64,000 nucleotides of DNA from Anastatus disparis. Lineage: Eukaryota > Arthropoda > Insecta > Hymenoptera > Eupelmidae. Positions 32,051-43,739 of this stretch are shown piece after piece. The translations under genes were made by a program, and so were the position numbers. Numbering within the stretch: position 1 is the first letter of the stretch; every line of letters starts with the position of its first letter. The notes below the pieces were generated by a model, which saw only the letters and a list, made by a program, of their open reading frames with translations, had not been told where the DNA came from and searched no databases. The DNA lies in contig JAFFSR010000243.1 of NCBI GenBank assembly GCA_017163975.1, forward strand, positions 2,046,001-2,110,000, given 5' to 3'.

Positions 32051-33207
32051 GTAAAATATAATCGATCTTTGACATCAAATTTAACATAATGAAATAATTG
32101 TACTCTCAATGATTTGTGTCATATTTAATACAAATTATAGAGTGATATTACAGAATATTATTTTTTTCCGCATTCATAATAAATGTTTCGCAAATAATAA
32201 GTGAATTTTCTTTTGGAATATTTACTTTTTCAGGGGGAATTCTACTTCTATCTAGACAGTTCATACATATAAATGCATAATTATAGACATAATCAGAAAC
32301 ATTTATTCATATTTCATATATTGTCTTATCTTTATAATTGACTATTAAAAAAATTTAATATCTAATAAATAATTTTTTTAAATTGCATTTCATAAACTTT
32401 ATGTTCAAACGATATTAAAAAAAATATTTTCATATCATGTAATTATAATTTTTCAAATGAGGTAATTTGATATTTTTTAAAAATTAATGTTTCTCGTATT
32501 AAAAATATTATTGCTTCAATGAAATGAATGGCTAACAATTTTTATATAAATCACAATTCATTTAAATACAAACACGTGTACAAATGAAAATGTAATTAAG
32601 GTTAAATGTATGTTATTTATAAAATATTGTTAACAAGTAACTTTTTAAATAATATATTTTCATGAAAACTAATTTAAATACCTCATTCTCTGAATGATAA
32701 CTGAATACAATTTTAATTTAATAAATTTAGTTATACAATTATAAATATATAATATTTATACAACTGTTCATCAAATAAAATTATTATTTTTTTAATATAT
32801 ATTAGTAAAATAATTATTACAATAGATTGTAGTTAAATAAAAATGTTTATTTTAATAATTATAGCGTTGAAATTTATTTTGATGAAAATGTTATTTGATT
32901 GACATTTACAGTATTATTTTAACTATTTTTGAAAAGTTACTTGTCATCAATAAAAAATATTTAATTTTCCAAATTAATAATCTATTAATATCAAAAATTT
33001 TCTAAAAATTATAATATTTATGATATGCAAACCTTACTTGTGATACATACACTTTGTAATATTTGTATCTCATTAAATTTTCATATTAGATGCAAAAAGG
33101 ATTGTTAAGTAATTGCAAATAGTTATTTTTTTATTTCAAAATATTCGAATTTAAAATTAACTAAAATGTTGTATTTTAATCTTATGATTTTTTCTATTTA
33201 AATTTCG

Positions 33208-33247
<40 letters not shown>

Positions 33248-33573
33248 CATTTGTGAAGATATTTTTATTAGAAATCAACACGAATTTCTTTTAACATTTT
33301 TCACTTATAAATTAATTTCATAATTCAAATTCATGGTCATATATTGAGGTCTGGAAATTATAGTTGTAACTCAGTACCCAGTTCTTAGTTTATTTACGTC
33401 AAATATCGTACTATCTTTGTTTTCCTAATAGCAGTAGAGTGAGAAATAGTCACTTGAAATAAATTATACGCTTTTTTACTTTAAGCACATGTGTACATAT
33501 ATTTTTATATTATGTTTCATCAAATTATTTTCAATTTTATTCAGTACTTAAAATTCATTAATTAATTCTTATT
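32051..33573. other. Very AT-rich non-coding sequence
   Basis: No frame or repeat beyond a TA run at about 33218-33243. A second TA run is at about 33736-33773. Confidence 0.5.
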
Positions 33574-33730
33574 TACTTAAAATTAGTCATTTATACATAA
33601 TAATATAATAAAAGAAAATTCAACTAAGCGACGTTAGGAGCGAAAAACTTCAATATAATTAATACCTGTTAACGTAAAACCCAATAAATTGTGTAACGAT
33701 TTTCAACAGTTGATAAATATAATGTAAATC

Positions 33731-33775
<45 letters not shown>

Positions 33776-34587
33776 ATTTTAAATTTCTAATCATTAATTT
33801 AAAACTCAAAAGTAACTATTTTAAAACGGAATATGGAAGATAATCATGTATCGTTTTAATCCTTGAATATCACGAATTTAAATATTAATTATTAGTAATT
33901 TTAAAGAGTTATATATTATATATATAATTCTATATTTAATAATTTTCAATTTTAGTAACAGGAAAAGCCGCACGAAAAGAGGTTAATAATTGCATTTTCT
34001 GCGAAATATTGCCCTTGAATCGAGTAGGTGAAAGATCAGTCTTAATACCAAAAAAAGGCAGTAAGCATCGCAAATTCATGCTCTTACTTCATAATATAAT
34101 AGTACCAACATTGGTCCCTAAAATTCAAGCTATAGTACTAATTGAAATTATATCGTCACTCTTTTTTTAAGTACCTTAATACATAAATCAGATATACTTG
34201 ATTTAGAACCTATTTTAACAATGCTTTCTTTTCTTCGTGCAGTTGTTAGTTCTAGTAAACGTCAAATACTGTTTTCGATTATTTCATGGTTCGTGATTGA
34301 AACACGTGATTAAAAAGAAAAAATTCCTATTATATTTTTTCATTTATTCAAATGCAATTTAGTAGAAAAAATTCTTAATTTATCATGATATAATTTGTAT
34401 TTAAACAATTTTTATGCACATTGTAACTTTAATTATTCTTTTTTATAAAAATAGAAAAATTAAATTTAGTACAAAACTACAATATCACAATTCATAAGTT
34501 GCGTCGATTCTTTTTTATTTTAAAATTAGCTAATCTATACATAATAATATAATATATAAAAATTCAACCAAGCGACGTTAGGAGCGA
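33574..34587. repeat. About 70-bp direct repeats bounding 875 bp
   Basis: Copy 1 is 33574-33642 and copy 2 is 34518-34587. Both contain TACATAATAATATAATA, then ATTCAAC and AAGCGACGTTAGGAGCGA. The sequence between includes a short GC-richer block (33958-34080) with no usable frame. They could be short terminal repeats of a degraded element or a local duplication. Confidence 0.65.
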
Positions 34588-34734
34588 GGTATTTTTTGCT
34601 AGTAAAAAAGTTAAGGTTATGTTTTCAATGAAGATAAAAGGTATTGCTTGCAATATATAAATGAAAACATTTAAAATTAAAATTTACGTTCAAATAATTA
34701 AAAAACTGCAAATTAAGATAACTTCCCTGTCAAA

Positions 34735-34933
34735 AAAAACTACGTGGGATCCCATGTGGGTACCCACGTATGCTCCCACGTGGAAAATAATACCCTGTCA
34801 AAAAAAACTACGTGGGTACCCACGTATGTTCCCACGTGGAAAATAATACCCTGTCAAAAAAAACTACGTAGGTCCCTACGTGTGCCTCCATGTGGGTTTC
34901 CACGAAGGTTCCCACTTAGTTTTTTTGACAGGG
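34735..34933. mobile_element. 199-bp MITE with iterated left end
   Basis: Left end CCCTGTCAAAAAAAACTACG; right end AGTTTTTTTGACAGGG. The left-end unit (56-58 bp, with CCACGTGG-type palindromes) is present three times, starting at 34735, 34793 and 34849. No real coding frame; the predicted ones just translate the repeats. Confidence 0.85.
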
Positions 34934-35081
34934 TTCACCTACTTTTTTACATTTAATGTTCAAGAGTACCATAGGTATTCTCACATTATGCAGAGGAACA
35001 GATTCTGCTAATTAAGTTTTATCGAAATGCATTTTTTTTTTCATTTTCCTATATTTTCCGGCTAGACAGGAGGTGGTGTAT

Positions 35082-35278
<197 letters not shown>

Positions 35279-35289
35279 TCAGTTAGTAA

Positions 35290-37526
35290 ATTGTATCTCG
35301 AAAAATACTCGATGAATTTGCTTCTAATTTTGCATAAAATTTATTTTTTTGTCTAACTTGCTGGAAAGCTATGGATAATTGGTTCTTCTAGCATAGTTTT
35401 AATTTTACAATCGTTTATAGAAAAAAAAAAAGATTTTGTTTTTTCATTGTTCTGGTTTTTTTTTTTACTACTCGATGAATTTGCTTCAAAATTCGCATGG
35501 AAATTTTTTGCAATTGTCCAAATGAAATAAATTTCTAAAAACTGATTTTCTAAGCTAAGTTTTAATTTTAGAGCATTTCGAAATTTTTGAAAAAAATGTT
35601 TTTATTTACTAAGCCAATAAAATCTTAAAAACTGCTCGATGGATTTACTTCAAATTTCCATACAATTCAATTTTTCGATCAACTGGTGCGGAAGCTATTG
35701 AAAATTGGTTTTCTTAGCGTAGTTTTAATATACAGCTATTTTAGTAATTTTAAGAAAATTTTGATTTTTTATTTTTTTTGTATATTACGTCAACTATTCA
35801 AAGAATTTGCTTGAAAATTTGTATGGAACTTATTTTTGACTGCCAGAAAAAAAAAACTTTTGAAAACTGATTTTCTTAGCGCACTTTTAATTTTAGAGCA
35901 TTTTTAAAATTTTTTAAAAAACTTTTATTTTTCATTTTTTTTTTATTTTACGAAAATTATTCAATAGATTTACTCCAAGATTTGTATGCAAGTTATTCGC
36001 TACTATCTGAAAAAAACGAGCTTTGGAAAACTAATTTCCTCAGTGGAGTTTTAATTTCAGAGAATTTTGAAAATTTTCAGAAAAATTTTCATTTTTTATT
36101 CATTTTTTATTTTGCGTAAACCATACTATAAATTTTTATACAATTAATTCGCTATAGTCTGAAAAAAATAAGCTTTTGAATACTGATTTTCTTAGTGTGG
36201 TTATAATTTTAAACAATTTTGAAGATTTGAAAAAAAATTTCGATTCTTCTTTTCTTGAGCATCTAGTGAGTCTCTTCACTAGATGTGTACCTAGGGCGGC
36301 TACTAGGGGAAAGGCTAAGGAACTTACGGTGCCCTTTATGCGCACTGAGACTGGAAAGAATCCCTTCCAAGTTCAAGGTGTGCATCTTTGGAATTCCCTA
36401 CCTGCTGAAATTAAGTATCTTCCATCTATCAGCAGGTTTAAGACGGCAGTGAGGGGGTACTTGCTTGAACTTGAATAACGGATACTGTCTTTATGTTATA
36501 TTTATAGTCCCTTCATGTTAATTTATTATCATGTTTAGTTCCGTATATACATTTAAGGTGTGCTTGTATTTATAGTATGGATGATGAGCGCATGGTTGAG
36601 AGTGAATGTATTAATTTTTTTTTGGCTTCTTAACTTGTTTGATTTTATTATATTTTATTTCTAGATTGTTTTTACTAGTTTGACTGATAGATATTAATTG
36701 GACAGATTTGTTTATTGTTATTTTATTGATGATTGTGTGTGTATTTTATTATTGTAATGATCTGTGATATCACTCTGAAAAGTGACCTACTTATGTAGTA
36801 TCATTAGTTTTAGAAAATCAAATGTGATATCATGAGTGCAATAATTACATGTAACGTTACAGTATTATCTCATTTCTGTATTTTATTATGTATTATATAT
36901 TATATTTTTTTTTGTTACACACTTTTTGTAAACTATTATAAAATAAAAACATATCTACCTATCTATTCTTTTTTTTTTATTCTACCTAAAGTACTTCATG
37001 GATTTGTTCTAAAATTTGCAGGGAAATAATTTATGACTGCCGAAAGAAGGGAAATTTTCAAAAATTGATTTTCATAGTGTAGTTTTAATTTTAGAGCATT
37101 TTTTAAATTTTTAAAAAGAAATTTTGAAAAGAAAATGTTATTTATTTAGCCAATGAGATCTCGAAAATTACACTATGGATTTGCTTCAAATTTTGCATAC
37201 TATCTATGTTTTTGTATAACTAGACGGAAAGCTATTGAAAATTGGTATTCATAGTTTACTTTTTTTTATAGAGCCATTTTAAGAATTTCAAAAAAATTTC
37301 GATTTTTAATTTTTTTTGTATTTTACGTAAATTACTTGATGAATTTGCTTTGGGATTTCTATGGTCATAATTTGCAACTGCCAAAAGGAGAATAACTTTT
37401 ATAAACTGATCTCCTTAGCGTAGTTTTCATTTTAGAAAATTTTAAAAATTTTCTTAAAAAATTTTAAAAATTTTCTTAAAAAATTTTCATATTTTAGTTT
37501 TTTTTCCATTTTACGTAAAGTACTCG
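35290..37526. repeat. Degenerate satellite, roughly 160-170 bp monomers
   Basis: Repeated blocks contain TCGATGAATTTGCTTC, GAAAACTGATTTTC, TAGTTTTAATTTTAGAGCA and a T-rich end with TTTTACGTAAA. About ten monomers start near 35303, 35470, 35635, 35800, 35955, 36120, 36970, 37155, 37330 and 37515. The array resumes at 40404 after a palindromic insertion, and a LINE fragment occupies 36241-36958. Monomers are diverged, so this is an old array. Confidence 0.85.
36241..36958 (+). mobile_element. 5'-truncated non-LTR retrotransposon (3' end of ORF2 plus 3' UTR)
   Basis: Encodes only the C-terminal end of a LINE ORF2, with HLVSLFTRCVPRAATRGKAK and VPFMRTETGKNPF, stopping at 36476-36478. The same residues occur at 46330-46560 in the longer LINE copy. 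The 3' region carries a repeated TGTGATATCA motif and ends in ATCTACCTATCTATT-type repeats, as CR1/Jockey-like elements do. It splits the satellite; ATTCTT at both borders may be the target duplication. Confidence 0.85.
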
Positions 37527-40403
37527 TAGTCCAGGCGAATTACCATTTTGATAGGATGTAAAAGGTAGAGGCCAAAAAACAATTGGATTCGGTCGGAAAA
37601 ATGATCTACAGAAAATGGTATTCATGCTCCGGCGCGCAGAAGCGAGCTTCTTTAATTATTAACAAAAAAGTGAAAAAATGCGCGAAAAACATGATTTTCC
37701 TTTTGAATTTCGACTTATATCTTGAAAACTAATGGTTTTTATTGAAAATATGACTAAATAAAAGTGGTTTCTTGGGAAATTTCCTATAAAGTCTGGTAGG
37801 TGTGATATACCAAATTGTAAATATTTTCTTGCAAATGACGAAAACATGAAAAAAACAGTTAAAAAAAACGTTTTTTTTAATACAATTCTTTTCAATTGTT
37901 TAAATTATTTTTTTTAGTAGTATATCATGAAAAAGTAACTTTAAGCTATTAAAAATAAGTAAGCAAAATCAGATTCTCATACGTTTAATAGTTTTTGCAT
38001 AATTTAAAAGTTAATTAACAATACGCTTGAACTTTAAACAATAGTACAGAAAAATGCAGCGGTTCAAAGTCATCCGCAATTTTTTTATGTATTCTATAAA
38101 GGCCCACCTACATTATCCCTTCAGAATTTTGTATAAATTTTTATTTTTACAGCCATAGGAATGTTTTAAAAAAAAAGTTAATTTTTTAATTTGTTAATAA
38201 AGGGCGCCAGAAAGCCAAAACTCAAGTTATTTAAATTTTTCAAGTTGCAAAAGAAAGTTCATTGAAAAACGAAACTTTTGCAACAAGATTTGTAGAATTC
38301 CAATAAATAGATAATGAAATACAATGTCTCAAAGTCTAGATTTGATTACAACAATAATATTTAAGGTAGAGTACTTTTTCTTTATGGAATCGATAGTGTT
38401 TAGCTAGTATTTTTTACTTAAGAAATATTATGAAAATGCGCCATGAGCTTCTTGTAGAAAATTGTTTTATAAGTCTCTCTAGTCGAACGAAAAAAGTAGC
38501 GTGTTCAGCCTTGCGCGGTGGTGGGGATACAGAATTGTAGCAACAAGAAACTGACCGCGCGACTTCAAAATCATTGAGCGGGATTAAATCTCGATATCTC
38601 AGCTTCTGTACAAGTTAGAAAGATGATTTTTTTTTATTTCGTATGCTGAAACGAAAAAAACGCATTGGCGAGCTTTGTTATTCTCTATCTACAATTATTC
38701 TGGCAGTGCGAGAAGCATTATATAAATCGTAATTTTTTACTCATACAATTTTATTAGCTAAGCATATAGATATTGAAAAAAATTACTTAAAAAAGATAAT
38801 AGAACTAAAAAATTTTGAGCCTTCAATAATTAAATTTTTTTTTTTCTCAATTTTAAAATTTAAATTAAAACAAAATAATTTTAATAAGAAATATTTTATA
38901 ATTTCAAAACTTTTTTCTATTTTGTTTTTATATTACTTAAATTATTTTATATTTTTTTATGCAATTTTAAAAAGGGAACAAAAAATGCAATTTTAAAATG
39001 CAAAAATTTTGCGAAAAGTCTTCAAGAATCACATTAATTAACTGCAAAGCTAGCCAAATCCTTTTAACATTATTAATTTTGATTTGAATACAAGTAAATA
39101 TTTTATCAGAATATAAAATTCACTACTAAAATCAATACGTAAATAATAACACGGTACACTTACCGTCTCTGCAGTTAAAAATTGTAAATAATAATACACA
39201 AAAAAAGAAAAAAAAGTTTTTAAATTATAAAATTATTCTTATTAGAATTATTTTTTTTAATTTAAATTTTAAAATTGAGAAATAAAAAAAAATTTAATTA
39301 TGGAAGGCTAAAAATTTTTAAGGCTAAGAGATTTTTTTCCGCTCTATGATTTTGAAGTCGCGCGGTCAGTTTCTTGTTGCTACAATTCTGTATCTCCACC
39401 ACCGCGCGAGACCGAACACGCTACTTTTTTCGTTCGACTAGAGAGACTTATAAAACAATTTTCTACAAGAAGCTCATGGCGCATTTTCATAATATTTCTT
39501 AAGTAAAAAATACTAGCTAAACACTATCAATTCCATAAAGAAAAAGTACTCTACCTTAAATATTATTGTTGTAATCAAATCTAGACTTTGAGACATTGTA
39601 TTTCATTATCTATTTATTGGAATTCTACAAATCTTGTTGCAAAAGTTTCGTTTTTCAATGAACTTTCTTTTGCAACTTGAAAAATTTAAATAACTTGAGT
39701 TTTGGCTTTCTGGCGCCCTTTATTAACAAATTAAAAAATTAACTTTTTTTTTAAAACATTCCTATGGCTGTAAAAATAAAAATTTATACAAAATTCTGAA
39801 GGGATAATGTAGGTGGGCCTTTATAGAATACATAAAAAAATTGCGGATGACTTTGAACCGCTGCATTTTTCTGTACTATTGTTTAAAGTTCAAGCGTATT
39901 GTTAATTAACTTTTAAATTATGCAAAAACTATTAAACGTATGAGAATCTGATTTTGCTTACTTATTTTTAATAGCTTAAAGTTACTTTTTCATGATATAC
40001 TACTAAAAAAAATAATTTAAACAATTGAAAAGAATTGTATTAAAAAAAACGTTTTTTTTAACTGTTTTTTTCATGTTTTCGTCATTTGCAAGAAAATATT
40101 TACAATTTGGTATATCGCAACTACCAGACTTTATAGGAAATTTCCCAAGAAACCACTTTTATTTAGTCATATTTTCAATAAAAACCATTAGTTTTCAAGA
40201 TATAAGTCGAAATTCAAAAGGAAAATCATGTTTTTCGCGCATTTTTTCACTTTTTTGTTAATAATTAAAGAAGCTCGCTTCTGCGCGCCGGAGCATGAAT
40301 ACCATTTTCTGTAGATCATTTTTCCGACCGAATCCAATTATTTTTTGGCCTCTACCTTTTACATCCACTTTGAGGGTAAATTTGGGTTAATTCGCCTGGA
40401 CTA
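37527..40403. mobile_element. 2.9-kb palindromic (fold-back) element in the satellite
   Basis: Termini TAGTCCAGGCGAATTA and its reverse complement; the TCG at 37524-37526 and 40404-40406 is a 3-bp target duplication. The left arm is 37527-38930 and the right arm 39208-40403. They are nearly identical, apart from about 220 bp at 38585-38807 present only on the left and about 20 extra bases at the right end. A 78-residue frame occurs in both arms with one difference, but its composition is not gene-like. No transposase is seen, so it is non-autonomous. Confidence 0.92.
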
Positions 40404-40406
40404 TCG

Positions 40407-41120
40407 ATTGATTTGCTCTAAAATTTGTATACAAGTTATTTGCTACTGTCTTTATAAAATAAGTTTATAAAAAATAATTTTCTTAGAGTAGCTTTTTGAT
40501 CACTTCTTTTGATTTCTGATTAAACGCTTTTACTAACTCTTTTCTTACTTCTTCACTTCCTCTCTGTCCTTCTATCTCAGATTGATCCTCATTTTTACCC
40601 TATTTTCATCCATTCTTGCCTCTCTCTTCCTATTTCCTAATCACTCTCTCACATTCACTAATTTCTCTTGAATAGAAATTGTATTTTACATTGAAATCAC
40701 ATTTAAGAAAATAAAATCAAATTACTCTAACTGAATGCGCTCTATGAGAAAGCATTGCGCCAAAGCACTTGGCAGCGTTTTTGAAGTTAGTTTTAGGTTC
40801 AAAGGGCTGAAAATTCGCACAGAAACATACCTTTTTTTTATAGAATATGGTGTCTACGTCACTTTTTCTCTTTGCTTCCGAGGCCGATTCACCTATCTTA
40901 CCCGGCCAGACCCTTTCTCAAAGTTACTTAATTCTTCGGAAAAATCAGGAAATATCGTCATTTTTGACTACAAAAACGTTTTTTATTGCAAATTTTTGTT
41001 AAATACATACGAATTTTGGTACATCATTATCCCCCTCTCCGCCCGTAAGTATACACTGACACGCTGCTTCGACTCTGTCTATTTTTTACTCTAATATTTT
41101 TTATTTTACTTTGCCGAGTA
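40407..41120. other. Satellite remainder and mixed sequence before the LINE
   Basis: One more satellite-like block runs to about 40500, then a T- and CT-rich stretch and a GC-richer block (40720-41090). The frame at 40735-41094 shows no family features and may be part of a degraded repeat. No gene is called. Confidence 0.4.
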
Positions 41121-41714
41121 AATCTTTTTACAGAGGATCGTCCAGCTGAGGGTCCTCAAGGCTTGACTTGACTTGCTTGCACTTGTGCATCTGCATCTCT
41201 CGGACCCTGGACGTTTTTCTGTCTTTGTGCATCACTCTATTAAGCATTGTCATTTTTTTGTTTGTGCTGCTGTTACTCATGGTTGAAGAATGGCTGGAGC
41301 TTTGCTGGTTGCTGTTTTGACTGTAAAGTGTTGAGTAGTGGTGCAGTGGGGAATGCAGTTGCATTTTCATCGTTTATGCATGTGTTACATATAGGTTATG
41401 CATATGCTACATAACCTACAATAATTTTGGCGCTAAATTGACTATCTCTTAGGCGAACCTTTGAAGTGCGTCATTAGTAGTTCCGTCTATGAGTTATCTT
41501 GTCTACTAACTTATCTACTCTATAGATAAGTGATAGATAACTACCATGATTAAGGCGAGTTTAGACCTGGCCTTTTGATTTTATATATTTGACGCGCGAA
41601 TTTTAAACAGCTGATTATGCTGCTTTTTCACTATATTCCTTATTTTTTTATATTTATTTCTAAATGTGATATACTTGGGCGAAGAGTTTCACAGGCCAGA
41701 TTTTAGCTTTATTT

Positions 41715-43506
41715 TTGTTTTACTTTTATTATTATTTTTTTTCTCTGACGCTGATTTTGCTACTATCCTTTATTCCTTTTTTATCATGTCATAAATTCTG
41801 CTTCGTGCTTGGTCCTCTCACTTCTCTTGACATTTTAAACAGTTTAAACCATGTCACAAAATACCATCAAGGACTGCTGCATTTTTCCGCTGATAATATA
41901 AGAAGGTCGGAAAAATTAATGCAGTGTTTTACATGCCGGCAGCGCTGCCATGTAAAATGTATGAAGTGCGTGCCTCATGATAACGATAGTAATCTGAAAT
42001 ATGATTGTGAGAGATGTGTAGCTAGTCGACTTATCGCTTTTCCCGCTGCCCCACTCACTGGCACTGGCGCTGGACCACGCAATGCCACTATGCGCGGAGC
42101 TTCTATAACCCGGCCTTTCGTTACTTCTACTCCATCACGAGGATGCTTACCTGTCGCACCAGTTACAAAAGCACAAGGACATTCTGTGATTGAAAAAAAG
42201 ACCAATTCGCGCTGTCCTGTGGTGGTTGGAAAAGAACATAGCATGAGTATTAATTTGGTTGATGAAAAATTTAGAGGTGGTGCTGCATTGGTCACCCCGG
42301 ATAGCAATATTAGTAAAGATAAGGATGGTGGTCTAAAGCAGAGTAATGATGGTGCCGATTCTTCCTCAGTACAGGCAGCTGAGTCTACTTTGGAGAGTGC
42401 GCTATCCTGCAGGCTCGAGCTGATTCAAAATGATCTTATTCGATTTCCGGCTCTGGAGAGCCATATTATAAATACTGAAAAGGGTCTGCAGGATATCGTG
42501 ACTAAAATGGAGAGTCAAAATGAAATTATTAAGAATTTACATCCTGGGCAGACACAGCTGCTAAAGGAGAATCGTAAACTCAGGGGAATGATAGGTACCT
42601 TAGAGAGAGAGAGAGAGTTGTTGTCTGCTCTAAATGGCCATGAAAAGTTTTTCAAATCTCTCATGACTAATTTTAATAATATGCAGGCATTTTTAGGTAA
42701 TGAATTCAATAAAGTGGTCAACAACTTTTCTTAACTTATGACCGGGGTAGCTGAGGTAGTGCAAACCGTTAATGATCTCACGGCCCAGGACAAACACTCA
42801 CTTAACACTAATACTAACACTAAAATGCCTGTAAATTTGAATATAACACAATAATTTGAACATACAGATAGTAGCTCTCATGACACAAACACTGAAGCAC
42901 CTAATAATTCGAACAATTTACAAATAGTGAAAATGCATACAGATAATAGCAGAGAGGCATCCTGACATGCCGTGAAGAAGTGTGGTTCTGGGAATAGTGT
43001 TTTGGAGATGTCCAGTGGACTGGGCTGCTCTGCAGCTAATGTCGGGCTGAAGGATTATGCCTGCGCTGTTCTGGAATCATACTTTTGATTTTTGAAAGTT
43101 CAAATATTGTATCTGTTACTGAAATCTCTAATTCTAAAAATAAAATAAGGGCAGGATGTCTGCAGGGCGTGAGATCGTTGGCGATCCAAGTGTTGCATTC
43201 TCATTGTTGGTAAGACTTTCTGGAGATAACTTGGCGCAGAAGGTGTTTATGGCTAGGCGTAGATTAACGGGTTTTTCGACAGCGGATCTGGATTTCTCCC
43301 TCTTCAGCAGTTTTTCTGCCACCAAGCTCCATTTTTAAATATATATAAATGAATATCTTGAAAAAGATGAATATATTAAATTTAAAAATCTTAAAAAGTA
43401 TGCTAAAGAAAAAGGTTTCAAGTTTGTTTGGCAAAGAGGTGATAAATTTATGGTGAAGAGGGAGAAAGGGGAGAGAGTACACAGATTTGAGAGTAAACAT
43501 GATTGA
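41715..43506 (+). pseudogene. LINE ORF1: PHD-type zinc finger, coiled coil, FP-like domain
   Basis: RNA-binding/chaperone protein of a CR1/Jockey-type non-LTR element. The first frame (to 42734) has a Cys-rich PHD-like finger (MQCFTCRQRC, CMKCVPHD, YDCERC), a low-complexity Pro/Thr linker, then a coiled coil with LLKENRKLRGMIGTLERE. After stops and frame changes (42732-43150), a C-terminal region resembles the baculovirus FP-like domain of such ORF1s: LLVRLSGDNLAQKVFMARRR, then KYAKEKGFKFVWQRGDKF near 43400. The start upstream of the PHD finger is uncertain. About 600 bp before it (41120-41714) is probably 5' UTR. Confidence 0.75.
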
Positions 43507-43739
43507 AATGAAATATTAGATAAAACTAAATGTAATGTATTGAATAATTTAACGTAACTGATATTGGGAAACACGATGAAGTTCTAATAAATAATGGTTC
43601 TATTGATAATGATAAATTTAAACCTCAAAATAGTGGGGTGAGCTCAAATCATGAATTGATTAAAAATCATGCAATATCCTTAGATGAAGCCTCTCCCCAA
43701 TAACTGCGCTGGTCCTCTTTGGAGAGTCGAACAGGGAGG

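Noticed and set aside
37659..40261. Duplicated 78-residue frame in the two palindrome arms
   Set aside because: Conservation follows from arm identity; Phe/Lys-rich composition and lack of context argue against a gene.
41128..41370. 80-residue Ser/Gln-rich frame on the minus strand
   Set aside because: Antisense of the probable LINE 5' UTR; no supporting feature.
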